Source: CAYMYN01 sp964394665 | Lineage (GTDB): Bacteria > Planctomycetota > UBA1135 > GCA-002686595 | Assembly (NCBI GenBank): GCA_964394665.1 | Contig: CAYMYN010000004.1 | Span: forward strand, 1 to 64,000 | Reading direction: 5' to 3' | DNA: 64,000 nt | In this document: positions 49,751-57,861 of the stretch, piece by piece | Position numbering within the stretch: position 1 is the stretch's first letter | How the letters are laid out: each line of letters begins with the position of its first letter | Made by a program: the position numbers and the translations under genes | Notes under the pieces: generated by a model | The model's input: the letters and a program-made list of their open reading frames with translations, nothing else | What the model was told of the DNA's origin: nothing | The model's database searches: none

Positions 49751-50692
49751 GCGGACTGCGCGCCACGCTGGCCCTGCCGAGCCTGCGCGAGCAGGTCTTG
49801 ACGCGCGTCCTCGACTGGGTCGAGCTCACGCGCCTCCGGCTGGCGGTGCTGATGGCCTTNNNNNNNNNNGATGGCCTTCAGCGCCTTCGTCGGCGGCCTC
49901 CTGGCCCGCGGGCCGGGGGTGGACCTCGCCGGCGTGCTCGAGGCGACGCTGTACGTGACCCTGTCCGCCGCGGCGGCGAGCGTCTTGAACCAGGTGCTCG
50001 AGCGCGAGGTCGACGGGCGCATGGAGCGCACCCGGCGCCGACCGCTGCCCGCGGGGCGCGTGGGGCTGACCGAAGCGACCCTGGGCGGCGGCGCATTGGC
50101 GCTGGTGGCCGTGGTGGGCCTGGCGGTGCGCTTCAACCTGCTCTCGGCGCTCCTGATCGCGCTCTCGATCCTGGTCTACGTCGGCGTCTACACGCCCCTC
50201 AAGCGCGCCAGCACGCTCAACACCGTGGTCGGCGCGTTGCCCGGGGCCGCGCCCCCGCTGGTGTGTTTCGCGGCCCTGGCGGGTGACGTGCACGGCTGGG
50301 GCGTGGCCCTGTTCGCGCTGATCTTCGCCTGGCAGTTCCCGCACTTCATGGCCATCGCCTGGCTGTACCGCGAGGACTACAACCGCGCCGGCATGCGCAT
50401 GCTCGCCGCCCTGCCCGGCTGCGAGGGTGTGGCGGGCCGTCAGGCCCTGGGCTACGCGCTGTTCCTCCTGCCCATCTCGCTCCTGCCCGCGATCTGGGGC
50501 CTGGCCGGCCCCGTGTACGTCGCAGGCTCCTTGCTCCTGGGCCTGGGCTACGCGGGGTTCGCCCTGCGGTTCGCCGTGCGGCGCTCCCGCTCCACCGCCC
50601 GCGGCCTGCTCCTGGCGTCCCTGGTGCACCTGCCGCTGCAGCTCTCGGTGATCCTCTTCGATCCCGTCGTCCAACTCTCGCTCCGTCCCTGA
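49747..50692 (+). CDS. ctaB: Haem O synthase (protohaem IX farnesyltransferase), interrupted by an assembly gap
   Basis: The product would be about 308 residues if the gap is closed. The UbiA/CtaB motif NQVLEREVDGRMERTRRRPL is present (first Asp of the common NxxxD replaced by Glu), as are a second acidic region and YTPLKRASTLNTVVGALPGA. It has seven to nine membrane helices. It adds farnesyl to haem B to make haem O for CtaA. Ten N (49860-49869) break the frame, but the 9-bp sequence GATGGCCTT occurs on both sides of the gap. Removing the N run and one copy gives an unbroken frame through VLMAFSAFVGG. The gene is therefore probably intact in the cell. GTG at 49747 overlaps the ctaA stop. Confidence 0.9.
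49860..49869. other. Assembly gap of ten N with a duplicated 9-bp flank
   Basis: GATGGCCTT directly precedes the gap and again directly follows it. This is what a failed merge of two overlapping contigs would leave. It does not indicate a real insertion. Confidence 0.85.
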
Positions 50693-50712
50693 TCGATCGG
50701 CCCCCGCCCGCC

Positions 50713-51336
50713 ATGACCGACCTCTCCTACGATCCCCAGGTCGACGCCCCCGCGCCGCACCACGCGATCTACGACTACGACAGCGGCCCGCCGGTCCACC
50801 GCGGCAAGTTCGCCGTGTGGCTGTTCCTGGCGACGGAGGTGATGTTCTTCACCGGCCTGATCGGGACGTACATCGTGCTGCGCATGGGCACGGCGGAGTG
50901 GCCCGACCCGACGGACCGCCTCGCGGTGGACCTCACGGCCTTCAACACCTTCGTGCTGATCTTCAGCTCGTACCTGATGGTGCGGGCCCTGCAGGCGATC
51001 CAGAAGGGCGACCAGAAGGGCCTCGTCAAGTGGCTCGGCCTCACGATCCTGGGCGGAACCTTCTTCCTGGGCGTGCAGGTCTACGAATACGTGATCCAGT
51101 TCCAGGCCGGGAAGGTGCCGAACGCCGACATCTTCTGGTCGACCTTCTACGCCATGACGGGCTTCCACGGCCTGCACGTGCTGGTCGGCATCATCTGGCT
51201 CGTCTGCATCTGGATCGCCGCCGTGCGCGGGCGCTACACCCAGAAGAGCCACATGCCGGTCGAACTGGTCGGGCTCTACTGGCACTTCGTGGACCTCGTG
51301 TGGGTCCTCCTGTTCACGATCGTCTACCTGATGTAG
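50713..51336 (+). CDS. ctaE: Cytochrome c oxidase subunit III
   Basis: The product has 207 residues and five membrane helices, the short caa3-type form lacking the first two helices of mitochondrial subunit III. Typical blocks are KFAVWLFLATEVMFFTGLIGTY, FNTFVLIFSSYLMVRAL, AMTGFHGLHVLVGI and ELVGLYWHFVDLVWVLLFTIVYL. It stabilises subunit I and helps proton uptake. It follows ctaB by 20 bp and precedes the subunit IV gene by 14 bp, as expected for an operon. Confidence 0.95.
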   Translation: MTDLSYDPQVDAPAPHHAIYDYDSGPPVHRGKFAVWLFLATEVMFFTGLIGTYIVLRMGTAEWPDPTDRLAVDLTAFNTFVLIFSSYLMVRALQAIQKGDQKGLVKWLGLTILGGTFFLGVQVYEYVIQFQAGKVPNADIFWSTFYAMTGFHGLHVLVGIIWLVCIWIAAVRGRYTQKSHMPVELVGLYWHFVDLVWVLLFTIVYLM

Positions 51337-51350
51337 GGAGGCCCCGCGCC

Positions 51351-51755
51351 ATGGCACACGACCAAGACCACGGCTTCAGCGCCAACAAGATCCTCCTCGG
51401 GCTGTGCATCCTGACCGCCGTCGAGGTGGGCTGGAGCTTCCTGCCCTTCGCCCGCTGGGCGGTGTGGGGCGGCCTGCTCGTCTTCGCCCTCTGGAAGGGC
51501 TTCCTGATCTTCACCTACTTCATGCACATGAAGTTCGAGGGCTGGATCGTGAAGGGCTTCCTGCTGCCCACGATCCCGCTCATGGCCATCGTGGTCTTCG
51601 CGGTGATGCCGGACGTGTCCTTCAACCACAGCACCAAGTACCCGATCGGCAGCATGGTCGATGGGCGGACCGGCGAGGTGGTGCAGAAGATGGACCCGCC
51701 GCGGCCGATGACGCCCGAGGCCGCGGGCGCGACGTCCCCGGATCCGGGCCGCTGA
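51351..51755 (+). CDS. ctaF: Cytochrome c oxidase subunit IV-like protein (CoxD)
   Basis: The product has 134 residues. A short polar start (HDQDHGFS) is followed by three hydrophobic helices (about 12-30, 35-58 and 68-88), with FALWKGFLIFTYFMHMKFEG typical of prokaryotic cytochrome oxidase subunit IV. The remaining 45 residues are polar and probably periplasmic. It is a structural subunit. The stop overlaps the start of the Sco fusion gene (TGATG). Confidence 0.85.
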   Translation: MAHDQDHGFSANKILLGLCILTAVEVGWSFLPFARWAVWGGLLVFALWKGFLIFTYFMHMKFEGWIVKGFLLPTIPLMAIVVFAVMPDVSFNHSTKYPIGSMVDGRTGEVVQKMDPPRPMTPEAAGATSPDPGR

Positions 51756-52828
51756 TGGGGACCCTGCGCCTGGCGCTGGTGGGGCTCGCCGTCGCCCTCG
51801 CGGCGGCTTGCTCACCGGCGCCGCGTTCGTCCGGTGTGGGCGGCCTCGATCTGGCGCCGGGCGACCCGACGGTGCTGGGGGAGCTGCCGCCCTTCGAACT
51901 CGTCGAGCGCGACGGCCGGCGCGTGACCCGCGAGGACCTGCTCGGCAAGCCGAGCCTGTTCGCTTTCTTTTTTACCCGTTGCTCCGGTCCCTGCCCCGCC
52001 CTGACGGGGCAGATGCGTCGGGCGCAGGAGGAACTCACCGGCACCGACGCGCGCCTGATCTCGGTCTCGGTCGATCCCGGCCATGACACGCCCGAGGTGC
52101 TCAGCGCCTACGCGCGGAGCTTCACCGCCGACCCCGCGCGCTGGTGGTTCCTGACCGGCGAGGAGCCGGCGATCTACCACCTGATGCGCGCGGGCTTCGC
52201 CCTGGCGGTCGAGCGCGGCGACCTGCCGGACGAGGACGACGTGATGGGCATGCAGGTGACCCACGCGACGCGCCTGGTGGCGCTCGACGGGGCGGGGCGC
52301 ATCCGCGGCTACTACGACGGCGAGAGCGACGCGGGCCGCGCCGCGGCCGTGGCGCGCGTGCGGGCGCTGGCCGGTGGGCCGCTGCGCTCGATCTCGCCCC
52401 TGCCCAAGCTCAACGCGATCCTCAACGCCACGGCCGCCGGGTTGCTCGTCCTAGGGCTCATCGCCGTCCTGCGGGGCAAGAAGCACCTGCACGGGAAGCT
52501 GATGGGCGCGGCCTTCGCCGTGAGCTGCGTCTTCCTCGCCAGCTATCTCTACTACCACCTGGTCGTCATCCCCGCCCAGGGCGGGCCGATCGCGTATCGG
52601 GGGCAGGGCGGCCTGCGCACCCTCTACCTCGTGATCCTCGCCACCCACGTCGTGTTGGCGATCGTGAACCTGCCCCTGGTCCTGCGGGTCCTGTACCTCG
52701 CCCGACGCGGGCGTTGGGAGGCCCACCGGCGCCTGGGCTGGATCACCTGGCCGATCTGGATGTACGTCTCGGTCACCGGGGTCGTCGTCTACCTGATGCT
52801 CTACCCCTGGAACCCGCCGCCGGCGTAG
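51755..52828 (+). CDS. Sco1/SenC copper chaperone fused to a DUF420 membrane domain
   Basis: The product has 357 residues. A lipoprotein-type signal ends in LAAAC (Cys19). The thioredoxin-like Sco domain (about 30-205) has the copper ligands: FTRCSGPCPALTGQM (Cys76, Cys80) and the distal His170 in VTHATRLVALD. Residues about 215-355 form a four-helix membrane region with LPKLNAILNATAAGLLVLGL and LYYHLVVIP, matching DUF420. Sco delivers copper to CuA; DUF420 proteins occur in oxidase loci and may help with CuB or haem handling. Here both are one chain. If Cys19 is lipidated, the Sco domain is tethered at both ends. It is the last large gene of the oxidase operon. Confidence 0.88.
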   Translation: MGTLRLALVGLAVALAAACSPAPRSSGVGGLDLAPGDPTVLGELPPFELVERDGRRVTREDLLGKPSLFAFFFTRCSGPCPALTGQMRRAQEELTGTDARLISVSVDPGHDTPEVLSAYARSFTADPARWWFLTGEEPAIYHLMRAGFALAVERGDLPDEDDVMGMQVTHATRLVALDGAGRIRGYYDGESDAGRAAAVARVRALAGGPLRSISPLPKLNAILNATAAGLLVLGLIAVLRGKKHLHGKLMGAAFAVSCVFLASYLYYHLVVIPAQGGPIAYRGQGGLRTLYLVILATHVVLAIVNLPLVLRVLYLARRGRWEAHRRLGWITWPIWMYVSVTGVVVYLMLYPWNPPPA

Positions 52829-52829
52829 C

Positions 52830-52946
52830 ATGGAGCGCGTGGACGGGCGTCGGAGCGGGCGAGGGGCAGGGATCGCGGCCATCGCGGGGCGCTGGGCGTC
52901 CGTGGGGCTCGCGCTGTGGCTGCTCGCGCCTTCGGGCTTCACATGA
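52830..52946 (+). CDS. Possible 38-residue membrane peptide
   Basis: An ATG two bases after the Sco-DUF420 stop opens a 38-codon frame. The N-terminal 15 residues are Arg/Gly-rich; residues about 16-34 form one hydrophobic helix (IAAIAGRW, then ALWLLAP). Support is only position and hydrophobicity. It could be a small oxidase-associated peptide or simply untranslated sequence. Confidence 0.25.
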   Translation: MERVDGRRSGRGAGIAAIAGRWASVGLALWLLAPSGFT

Positions 52947-52997
52947 GAGAGCTGCAAGGTGGCGGTCGCCTCCGACGCATCCGGGTTCGGGGTGGGC

Positions 52998-53153
52998 ATG
53001 AACAAGTCCATCCTGTTCATGCTCTCGATGGTCTTCCTGATCCCGGCGGCCTTCGCGCTGCTCGTGTGGAACAGCTACCGCGCCCAACGGGCGGCGGGCG
53101 GAGACCGCTTCGTCGCCGAGGGCAAGCTGCGCTGGGAGGATCCGTCCCCGTGA
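52998..53153 (+). CDS. Small single-helix membrane protein (51 residues)
   Basis: From ATG 52998 the product has 51 residues: a hydrophobic helix (about 5-23, LFMLSMVFLIPAAFALLVW) and a polar, charged tail ending in WEDPSP. An in-frame start at 52959 would add 13 residues without clear purpose. The stop overlaps the GTG of the next gene (GTGA), which supports real translation. Its place after the oxidase operon suggests a small oxidase subunit or assembly peptide, as single-helix subunits are common there; this is inference. Confidence 0.55.
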   Translation: MNKSILFMLSMVFLIPAAFALLVWNSYRAQRAAGGDRFVAEGKLRWEDPSP

Positions 53154-53722
53154 ACCAAGCCCTGCTCGTCCATCGCGCGACGCGGGTGCGCTACGGCTGG
53201 GCGGCGACGCCCGCGGGGCGCTTGCTCGTGGCGACGAGCGAGCGCGGCCTGTGCGCGATCGAGCTGGGCGCCATCGGCGACGAGCAGCTCTCGCTCGCGC
53301 GCCTGGCCGACTTCGCGCGCCGTCGCCTCGTGGGCCCCGAGCTCCGCGCGGACGCCGGCGCGGTGCGCGAGGCGTGCCTGCAGCTCGAGGAGTACTTCGC
53401 AGGCCAGCGCCGGCGCTTCGAGCTGCCGCTCGACCTCGTCGGTTCGCCCTTCGCGAAGTCGGTCTGGCGCGAACTCCAGGGCGTGCCCTTCGGCGAGACC
53501 GTGAGCTACGGCGAACTCGCCCGGCGCCTCGGGAACCCGGGCGCGAGCCGTGCCGTGGGGCGCGCGAACGGCGCCAATCCCGTTCCGATCGTCGTGCCCT
53601 GCCATCGCGTCCTGGCCGCCGGCGGCCGACTGGGAGGCTTCAGCGCGGGCTTGCCGATGAAGCGCCGCTTGCTCGCGCTCGAGGGCGTGTTGCTGGACCT
53701 CGAGGACGGGGCTTCCGCGTAA
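53150..53722 (+). CDS. ogt: O6-alkylguanine-DNA alkyltransferase (Ogt type)
   Basis: The product has 190 residues. The active-site motif is PIVVPCHRVLAAGG with acceptor Cys151. Upstream are the DNA-binding helix region FAKSVWRELQGVPFGETVSYGELARRLGNPGASRAVG and a conserved Asn in RANGANP. The N-terminal RNase H-like part (about 10-90) is present. It removes alkyl groups from O6 of guanine onto its own cysteine in a one-time reaction. The N-terminal region resembles the C-terminal half of Ada, without the AraC part. Start GTG overlaps the small membrane ORF. A propeller-like gene follows 33 bp later. Confidence 0.93.
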   Translation: MNQALLVHRATRVRYGWAATPAGRLLVATSERGLCAIELGAIGDEQLSLARLADFARRRLVGPELRADAGAVREACLQLEEYFAGQRRRFELPLDLVGSPFAKSVWRELQGVPFGETVSYGELARRLGNPGASRAVGRANGANPVPIVVPCHRVLAAGGRLGGFSAGLPMKRRLLALEGVLLDLEDGASA

Positions 53723-53755
53723 CCGCGCGCGGTCCCGGGCGGTCGGAGCGGCGTG

Positions 53756-54805
53756 ATGAGCGCCAATCCCCGTGGCCCTGCACCCGCGCCCGGTAGCCCC
53801 TGGGCCCTCGCCTGCCTGGGCCTCGGGGCGCTGCTGGCGCTGCTGCCGGCCGCGTTCGGTCCGGGGGCCGGGGCGGCGCGTTCACCGACCGAGCGGGGCG
53901 GGCCGGTCGCGCTGTGGGCCGCCGACCGGGACGCGCAGCTCGTGGTGCAGCTCGACCGCGACCTCTTCGTGGTGGGGGAGCGGCGCTTGCCCCATCCGGT
54001 CCGGGTCGCGCCGACCGCGGGCGGCGGCGCGTGGGTCGCCTGCGCGCTCGAGGGTCGGCCGCGCGGGGCCCACCGACTCGTGCTCCTCGATCGGACCTTG
54101 CGCGAGCTCGCGCGGGTCGAGCTCGGGGCCGTGCTCGACCTCTCCGCGGGGCCGGGCGAGGAGGTCTTCGTGTTGGAGGCGCCCCGGCGCGTCTCCGAAC
54201 GGGTGCTGCGCATCGCGGCCGACGGGTCCTTGCGCACCCTGTTCGAGCTCCCCGGGGCGCGCCGACTGGCGGCGGGGGAGGGCTGGATCGCCGCGGCGGA
54301 CGGCGAGGGCCGCCTGGAGTGCCTGGGGCCGGACGGCGAGCGGACGGCCGTCGAGCTCCCGGGCCCGCTCGGTCCCCTGGTCGCGGTCCCCGGGGGCTGG
54401 TGGCTCGTGTTCCAGGAGAGTCGTTCGCTCGTGCGCCTCACCCACGGGGGAAGCCCCCTCGCGGTGGCTCGGCTCGCGGCCCAGCATCCGCGCCTCGCGG
54501 GCTGTCCCGACGGCGGCCTGTGGTTGTCGGGCGGGCCTCCAGCGAGTCTCGAGCGGCGCGGCGCGGACGGGGCGCCGAAGGGGCGCTCGGCGGGGCTCGA
54601 CCCGGCCCTCCTGCGGGGCCCGTTGCTGGGCCTCGGACCCGAGCGCGTGCTCTTCGCGGGGCCGGGGGCGTTGGTGCTGCTCGACGGCGCGGGGCGCGCG
54701 CGACTCGGGCAGGGCGGCTTCGTGGGGCTCGCCGACGTGGCGGCGGCGCGCGGGGCCGGGTCAGGGGTGCCGCGCGGTCCCGGGGGCCCTGGGCCCGAGG
54801 GGTAG
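53756..54805 (+). CDS. Exported propeller-like protein of unknown function
   Basis: The product has 349 residues. A hydrophobic segment (about 16-38, ALACLGLGALLALLPAAFG) acts as signal or anchor. The rest has repeated short strands with the pattern LxxLDRxLRELARVELGAVLDLSAGPGEEVFVLEAP, RVLRIAADGSLRTLFELPG and GWIAAADGEGRLECLGPDG. These suggest an NHL- or YVTN-like beta-propeller. Sequence identity to a known family is not evident. The start could also be GTG three bases upstream (53753). The 3' end overlaps the convergent Nudix gene by 45 bp, so the last residues (Gly/Pro-rich) may be poorly conserved. Confidence 0.65.
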   Translation: MSANPRGPAPAPGSPWALACLGLGALLALLPAAFGPGAGAARSPTERGGPVALWAADRDAQLVVQLDRDLFVVGERRLPHPVRVAPTAGGGAWVACALEGRPRGAHRLVLLDRTLRELARVELGAVLDLSAGPGEEVFVLEAPRRVSERVLRIAADGSLRTLFELPGARRLAAGEGWIAAADGEGRLECLGPDGERTAVELPGPLGPLVAVPGGWWLVFQESRSLVRLTHGGSPLAVARLAAQHPRLAGCPDGGLWLSGGPPASLERRGADGAPKGRSAGLDPALLRGPLLGLGPERVLFAGPGALVLLDGAGRARLGQGGFVGLADVAAARGAGSGVPRGPGGPGPEG

Positions 54806-55363
54806 CTGGCCCGGATACAGGCACGCGAGGGCGACCAGGGTCTTGGCGTCGGAGGTCGCGCCGGCGGCGAGCTCGCCCGGCCACAGGCGCACCACGTCGA
54901 GCTCCTCGTCGACGTCGTGCGCGCGCCGCACCCCCGCGACCGGCGCCAGCTCCTCGGCCAGGAACAGGTGGATGCGTTCGGAGCAGAAGCCCGGCGAGGG
55001 CACGAACGTCCGCAGGAAGCTCCAACGGCCGGCGACGAGCCCGGTCTCCTCCTCGAGCTCGCGGCGGGCCGTGTCGAGCGCATCCTCGCCCGGCTCGAGC
55101 CGTCCCGCGGGGAGCTCCAGCGTCCATTCGCCCACCGCGTGGCGGTACTGCCGCACGAGCACGAGCCGCCCGTCGCCCTCGCGGGCGGCGATCGCGACCG
55201 CGCCCCGGTGCTCGACGAGGTCCACCTCCTGCACCAGGCCCGAGGGCAGGCGCACCCGCTCGTAGAGCAGGCGGAAGATGCGGCCGTCGTGGAGCAGCCG
55301 CGACTCCTCGACGGTGACGCTCGGGGGCCTGCGAGGGGGGTCGGCCATGTCACGCTCCGCCAT
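54761..55363 (-). CDS. Nudix hydrolase (ADP-ribose pyrophosphatase type)
   Basis: The product has 200 residues. The Nudix box is complete: GRLEPGEDALDTARRELEEE and TGL (about 87-109, GX5EX7REUXEEXGU). The N-terminal strand has EVDLVEHRGAVAIAA, and ELPAGRLEPGE precedes the box as in ADP-ribose/sugar-nucleotide pyrophosphatases (NUDT5/NudF-like). It hydrolyses a nucleoside diphosphate linked to another group, probably ADP-ribose or ADP-sugar, with Mg2+ bound by the box glutamates. The end is convergent with the propeller-like gene and overlaps it by 45 bp. Confidence 0.9.
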   Translation of the reverse strand: MAERDMADPPRRPPSVTVEESRLLHDGRIFRLLYERVRLPSGLVQEVDLVEHRGAVAIAAREGDGRLVLVRQYRHAVGEWTLELPAGRLEPGEDALDTARRELEEETGLVAGRWSFLRTFVPSPGFCSERIHLFLAEELAPVAGVRRAHDVDEELDVVRLWPGELAAGATSDAKTLVALACLYPGQLPLGPRAPGTARHP

Positions 55364-55411
55364 GGGGCCACCGCGCGGGAGAGAGGGGCTCGTGTCGCGC
55401 GCGCCGGAGGT

Positions 55412-55705
55412 TCACTCGAGGCGCCGAGCGCGGGGATTGCGGGCGGGGTTCTCGGGCGGCGTGTTCACCGCGCGGTCGAGCCCGGCGAGGAAGGCGGTGG
55501 TCGAGTTGGCGATGTCCGCGCGGCCATTCTCGGCCGCGAGCTTCGAGAAATCGCGCAGGCTGCGTTGGATCTTGGGGAAGGCCTTGAAGACGACCGAGTC
55601 CGGTCGCTGCGTGCGTTCGACGCGCTCCTGCAGGTCGGCGATCTTGCGCTGCAAGTCCTCGATCTGTTCGTCCTCGGTGCGCCGGTTGTAACTACGTTTG
55701 GTCAT
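55412..55705 (-). CDS. Small helical protein of unknown function
   Basis: The product has 97 residues. It is basic at both ends (MTKRSYNRR and PARNPRARRLE). Residues about 10-33 form a coiled-coil helix with leucine/isoleucine heptads (EQIEDLQRKIADLQERVERT). Residues 35-78 give two further helices with a conserved-looking FPKIQRSLRDFSKLAAENGRAD. It has no signal and is cytoplasmic. The composition is unlike the shadow frames around it (fewer Arg/Pro, more Lys/Asn), which supports a real gene. I recall similar small proteins in other Gram-negative genomes without a known function. It could be a nucleic-acid-binding or oligomerising factor. Confidence 0.7.
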   Translation of the reverse strand: MTKRSYNRRTEDEQIEDLQRKIADLQERVERTQRPDSVVFKAFPKIQRSLRDFSKLAAENGRADIANSTTAFLAGLDRAVNTPPENPARNPRARRLE

Positions 55706-56189
55706 GTCTCGCGATGGGCGGGTCTGGGGGGGAGGGCGGAATCGGCTCGGAGATCTCCGGCGGATGGGGAACGGGCGGACGCACCGGGAATGACGGGGAC
55801 GAGCGGGATTCGCCGCGCTCCGGTGGGGGGATCCCTGCGGGGCTCCCGCGGCGGCTCGAATCGAACTCCAGGTGGCGTCCGGGCGACTCGCCGTGCGCGG
55901 GCCGGACTCGATCGCGCCGTGCGCCCGAATGTCGTGCGCCCACGGGCCGAAGTCAACGCCCGGGCCGCGAACTCGATGGACAGCGGGGCCCGTTCGCCGC
56001 CCGCCCGGGCGTCGGCGTACGCCCCCAGACCCCGCCCGAGGGGCCGCGGCTCGCCCCTGGGGAGCGCCCGTGCTAAGCTGCCCGGCTCAGCAGGCGGGAC
56101 GCCGCCGCGCCGGTCGGACCCCCCCGCCCCCCCTGTTTCGGCCGCGGAGCGCGTCGCGCTCCCCCCGGACCCCTCCCGAGCCCACCGCC
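55706..56189. other. Intergenic stretch without a gene
   Basis: No convincing gene is seen in these 484 bp. A plus-strand TAAGCT (56074-56079) may be the -10 of the phosphoribosyltransferase gene, giving a leader of about 105 nt. That leader contains a 7-bp hairpin GGAGCGC-GTC-GCGCTCC near 56145-56161. Confidence 0.4.
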
Positions 56190-56768
56190 GTGCACGATCA
56201 CATCGAGCGCATTCTGTTCTCCGAGGCCGAGATCGTGGCGGGGATCGATCGGGTCGCCCAGGCCGTCACCCGGGACCACCGCGGGCGGGAGTTCACGGTC
56301 GTGTCGGTGCTCAAGGGCTCCTGCGTCTTCGCCTCGGACCTGATCCGGCGCATTCCGATCCCGCTCAAGCTGGCCTTCGTGGCGGCCTCCAGCTACGGCG
56401 ATGGGACCGAGTCGGGCGAACTCGAGCTGAACTTCTTCCCCTCCGGGGACGAGATCGAAGGCCGCGAGCTGCTGCTGGTCGACGACATCCTGGACACCGG
56501 GCGCACCCTCGCGCGCCTGCGGGGCGAGCTCCTGGCCCGCGGCGCCTCCGCCGTGCGCACCTGCGTCTTCCTCGACAAGCCCGCCCGGCGGGCGGTCGAC
56601 TTCCGCGCGGACTACAGCGCCTTCGAAGTGGAGGACCTGTTCGTGGTCGGCTATGGCCTCGACTTCGCCGGCCGCTACCGCAACTTGCCGTACGTCGGTG
56701 CCCTGCGCCCGGAGCTCTACGCCTCGGCCACGGCCGCCCGCCCGGGCGAGGGTCTGGCGCTCCCCTAG
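56190..56768 (+). CDS. hpt: Hypoxanthine phosphoribosyltransferase
   Basis: The product has 192 residues. The PRPP-binding motif is LLLVDDILDTGRTLARL (about 95-111). Earlier are LKGSCVFASDLIRRI (pyrophosphate loop) and SSYGDGTESG (flexible loop), and later DFRADYSAFEVEDLFVVGYGLDFAGRYRNLPYVG, typical of bacterial Hpt. It salvages hypoxanthine and often guanine to IMP and GMP. Start GTG at 56190 puts the first strand at the right distance; in-frame upstream codons encode an Arg/Pro-rich run unlikely to be translated. The RluD-like gene follows after 70 bp. Confidence 0.95.
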   Translation: MHDHIERILFSEAEIVAGIDRVAQAVTRDHRGREFTVVSVLKGSCVFASDLIRRIPIPLKLAFVAASSYGDGTESGELELNFFPSGDEIEGRELLLVDDILDTGRTLARLRGELLARGASAVRTCVFLDKPARRAVDFRADYSAFEVEDLFVVGYGLDFAGRYRNLPYVGALRPELYASATAARPGEGLALP

Positions 56769-56838
56769 GGAACAGGAGCCCGCCGGGCGCGGCGCGCGCC
56801 GCCGACGGGCGGTGGGCGCGGGCCCAGGGAGAACGGTC

Positions 56839-57861
56839 ATGGGCTATCACATCCTCGTCCCCGACGAACGCACGGGCATCGAGCTCGACGAGTTCCTCTC
56901 GCTCACGTTCCCGCTGCTGAACAAGGGCTTCCTGCGCCAGAAGGTGCGCGACGGGCGCGTGCTCGTCGACGGCAGTCCGGCCAAGCCCTCCCAACGCCTG
57001 CGTCACGACCAGGTGCTCTCGATCGAGTTCGAGGAGGACGAGGACTACCCCGACGCCCCCGAGGCGCCGCGCGTGCAACTGCCGGTGCTGTACGAGGACG
57101 GGGAGACGCTCGTGGTCGACAAGCCGCCGGGCATCGCCGTCGAGCCCGAGCGCTGGGAGCGCGGCAAGGCCTGCGTCGCCGGCGCGTTGCTCGAGCTGGC
57201 CCTGGGGCGCAGCGGCATCGAGCCGCTCGGCCCCACCGAACCCACCCCCGGCCTCGACTTCCGGCCGCGGCTCGTGCACCGCATCGACAAGGACACCAGC
57301 GGCGTGCTGCTCGTGGCCAAGACGATCGAAGCCGAGCGCCGCCTGCGCGAAGCCTTCGAGGAGGGCCGCATCGAGAAGCGTTACCTGGCGCTGGTCGAGG
57401 GACGCCATCCGCTCGAGCCCGGGGAGAGCGAGGTGATCGACCTGCCGATCGCCCCCGACCTGCGCCGCTCGGGCAAGATGCGCATCCACGACTCGGGCAA
57501 GGAGTCGCGCACCCGCATCGCCGTGGCCGAACGCTTCGAGGGCTACACCCTGATGGAGTGCGAGCCGCTCACGGGGCGCACCCATCAGATCCGCGTGCAC
57601 CTCGCGGCCTGCGGCTTCCCGCTGGTCGTGGACCCGCTGTACGGGCGGCAGGACGCCATGCTGCTCTCGAGCTTCAAGCGCGGGTACCGGCCCAAGCGCG
57701 GGCACCTCGAGAGGCCCCTGATCGGGCGTTTGACCTTGCATGCGTCGCGCATCGGCTTCCCGACGGAGGGCGGCGAGCAGCGCCTGGTGGAAGCTCCGCT
57801 CCCCAAGGACTTCGAGCAGACGCTCAAGCAGCTACGACGTTGGAGGCCCGCGCGCCGATGA
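56839..57861 (+). CDS. RluA/RluD-family 23S rRNA pseudouridine synthase
   Basis: The product has 340 residues. It has an N-terminal S4-like region (about 15-75; LNKGFLRQKVRDGRVLVDG), then the catalytic motif HRIDKDTSG (Asp150) and a C-terminal RTHQIRVHLAACGFPLVVDPLYG. The VVDKPPGIAVEP motif is also present. It isomerises uridine to pseudouridine in rRNA; the exact site cannot be read from sequence. A 40-residue insert near 205-235 is not unusual. The stop overlaps the ATG of the truD gene (ATGA), so the two are coupled. Confidence 0.92.
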   Translation: MGYHILVPDERTGIELDEFLSLTFPLLNKGFLRQKVRDGRVLVDGSPAKPSQRLRHDQVLSIEFEEDEDYPDAPEAPRVQLPVLYEDGETLVVDKPPGIAVEPERWERGKACVAGALLELALGRSGIEPLGPTEPTPGLDFRPRLVHRIDKDTSGVLLVAKTIEAERRLREAFEEGRIEKRYLALVEGRHPLEPGESEVIDLPIAPDLRRSGKMRIHDSGKESRTRIAVAERFEGYTLMECEPLTGRTHQIRVHLAACGFPLVVDPLYGRQDAMLLSSFKRGYRPKRGHLERPLIGRLTLHASRIGFPTEGGEQRLVEAPLPKDFEQTLKQLRRWRPARR

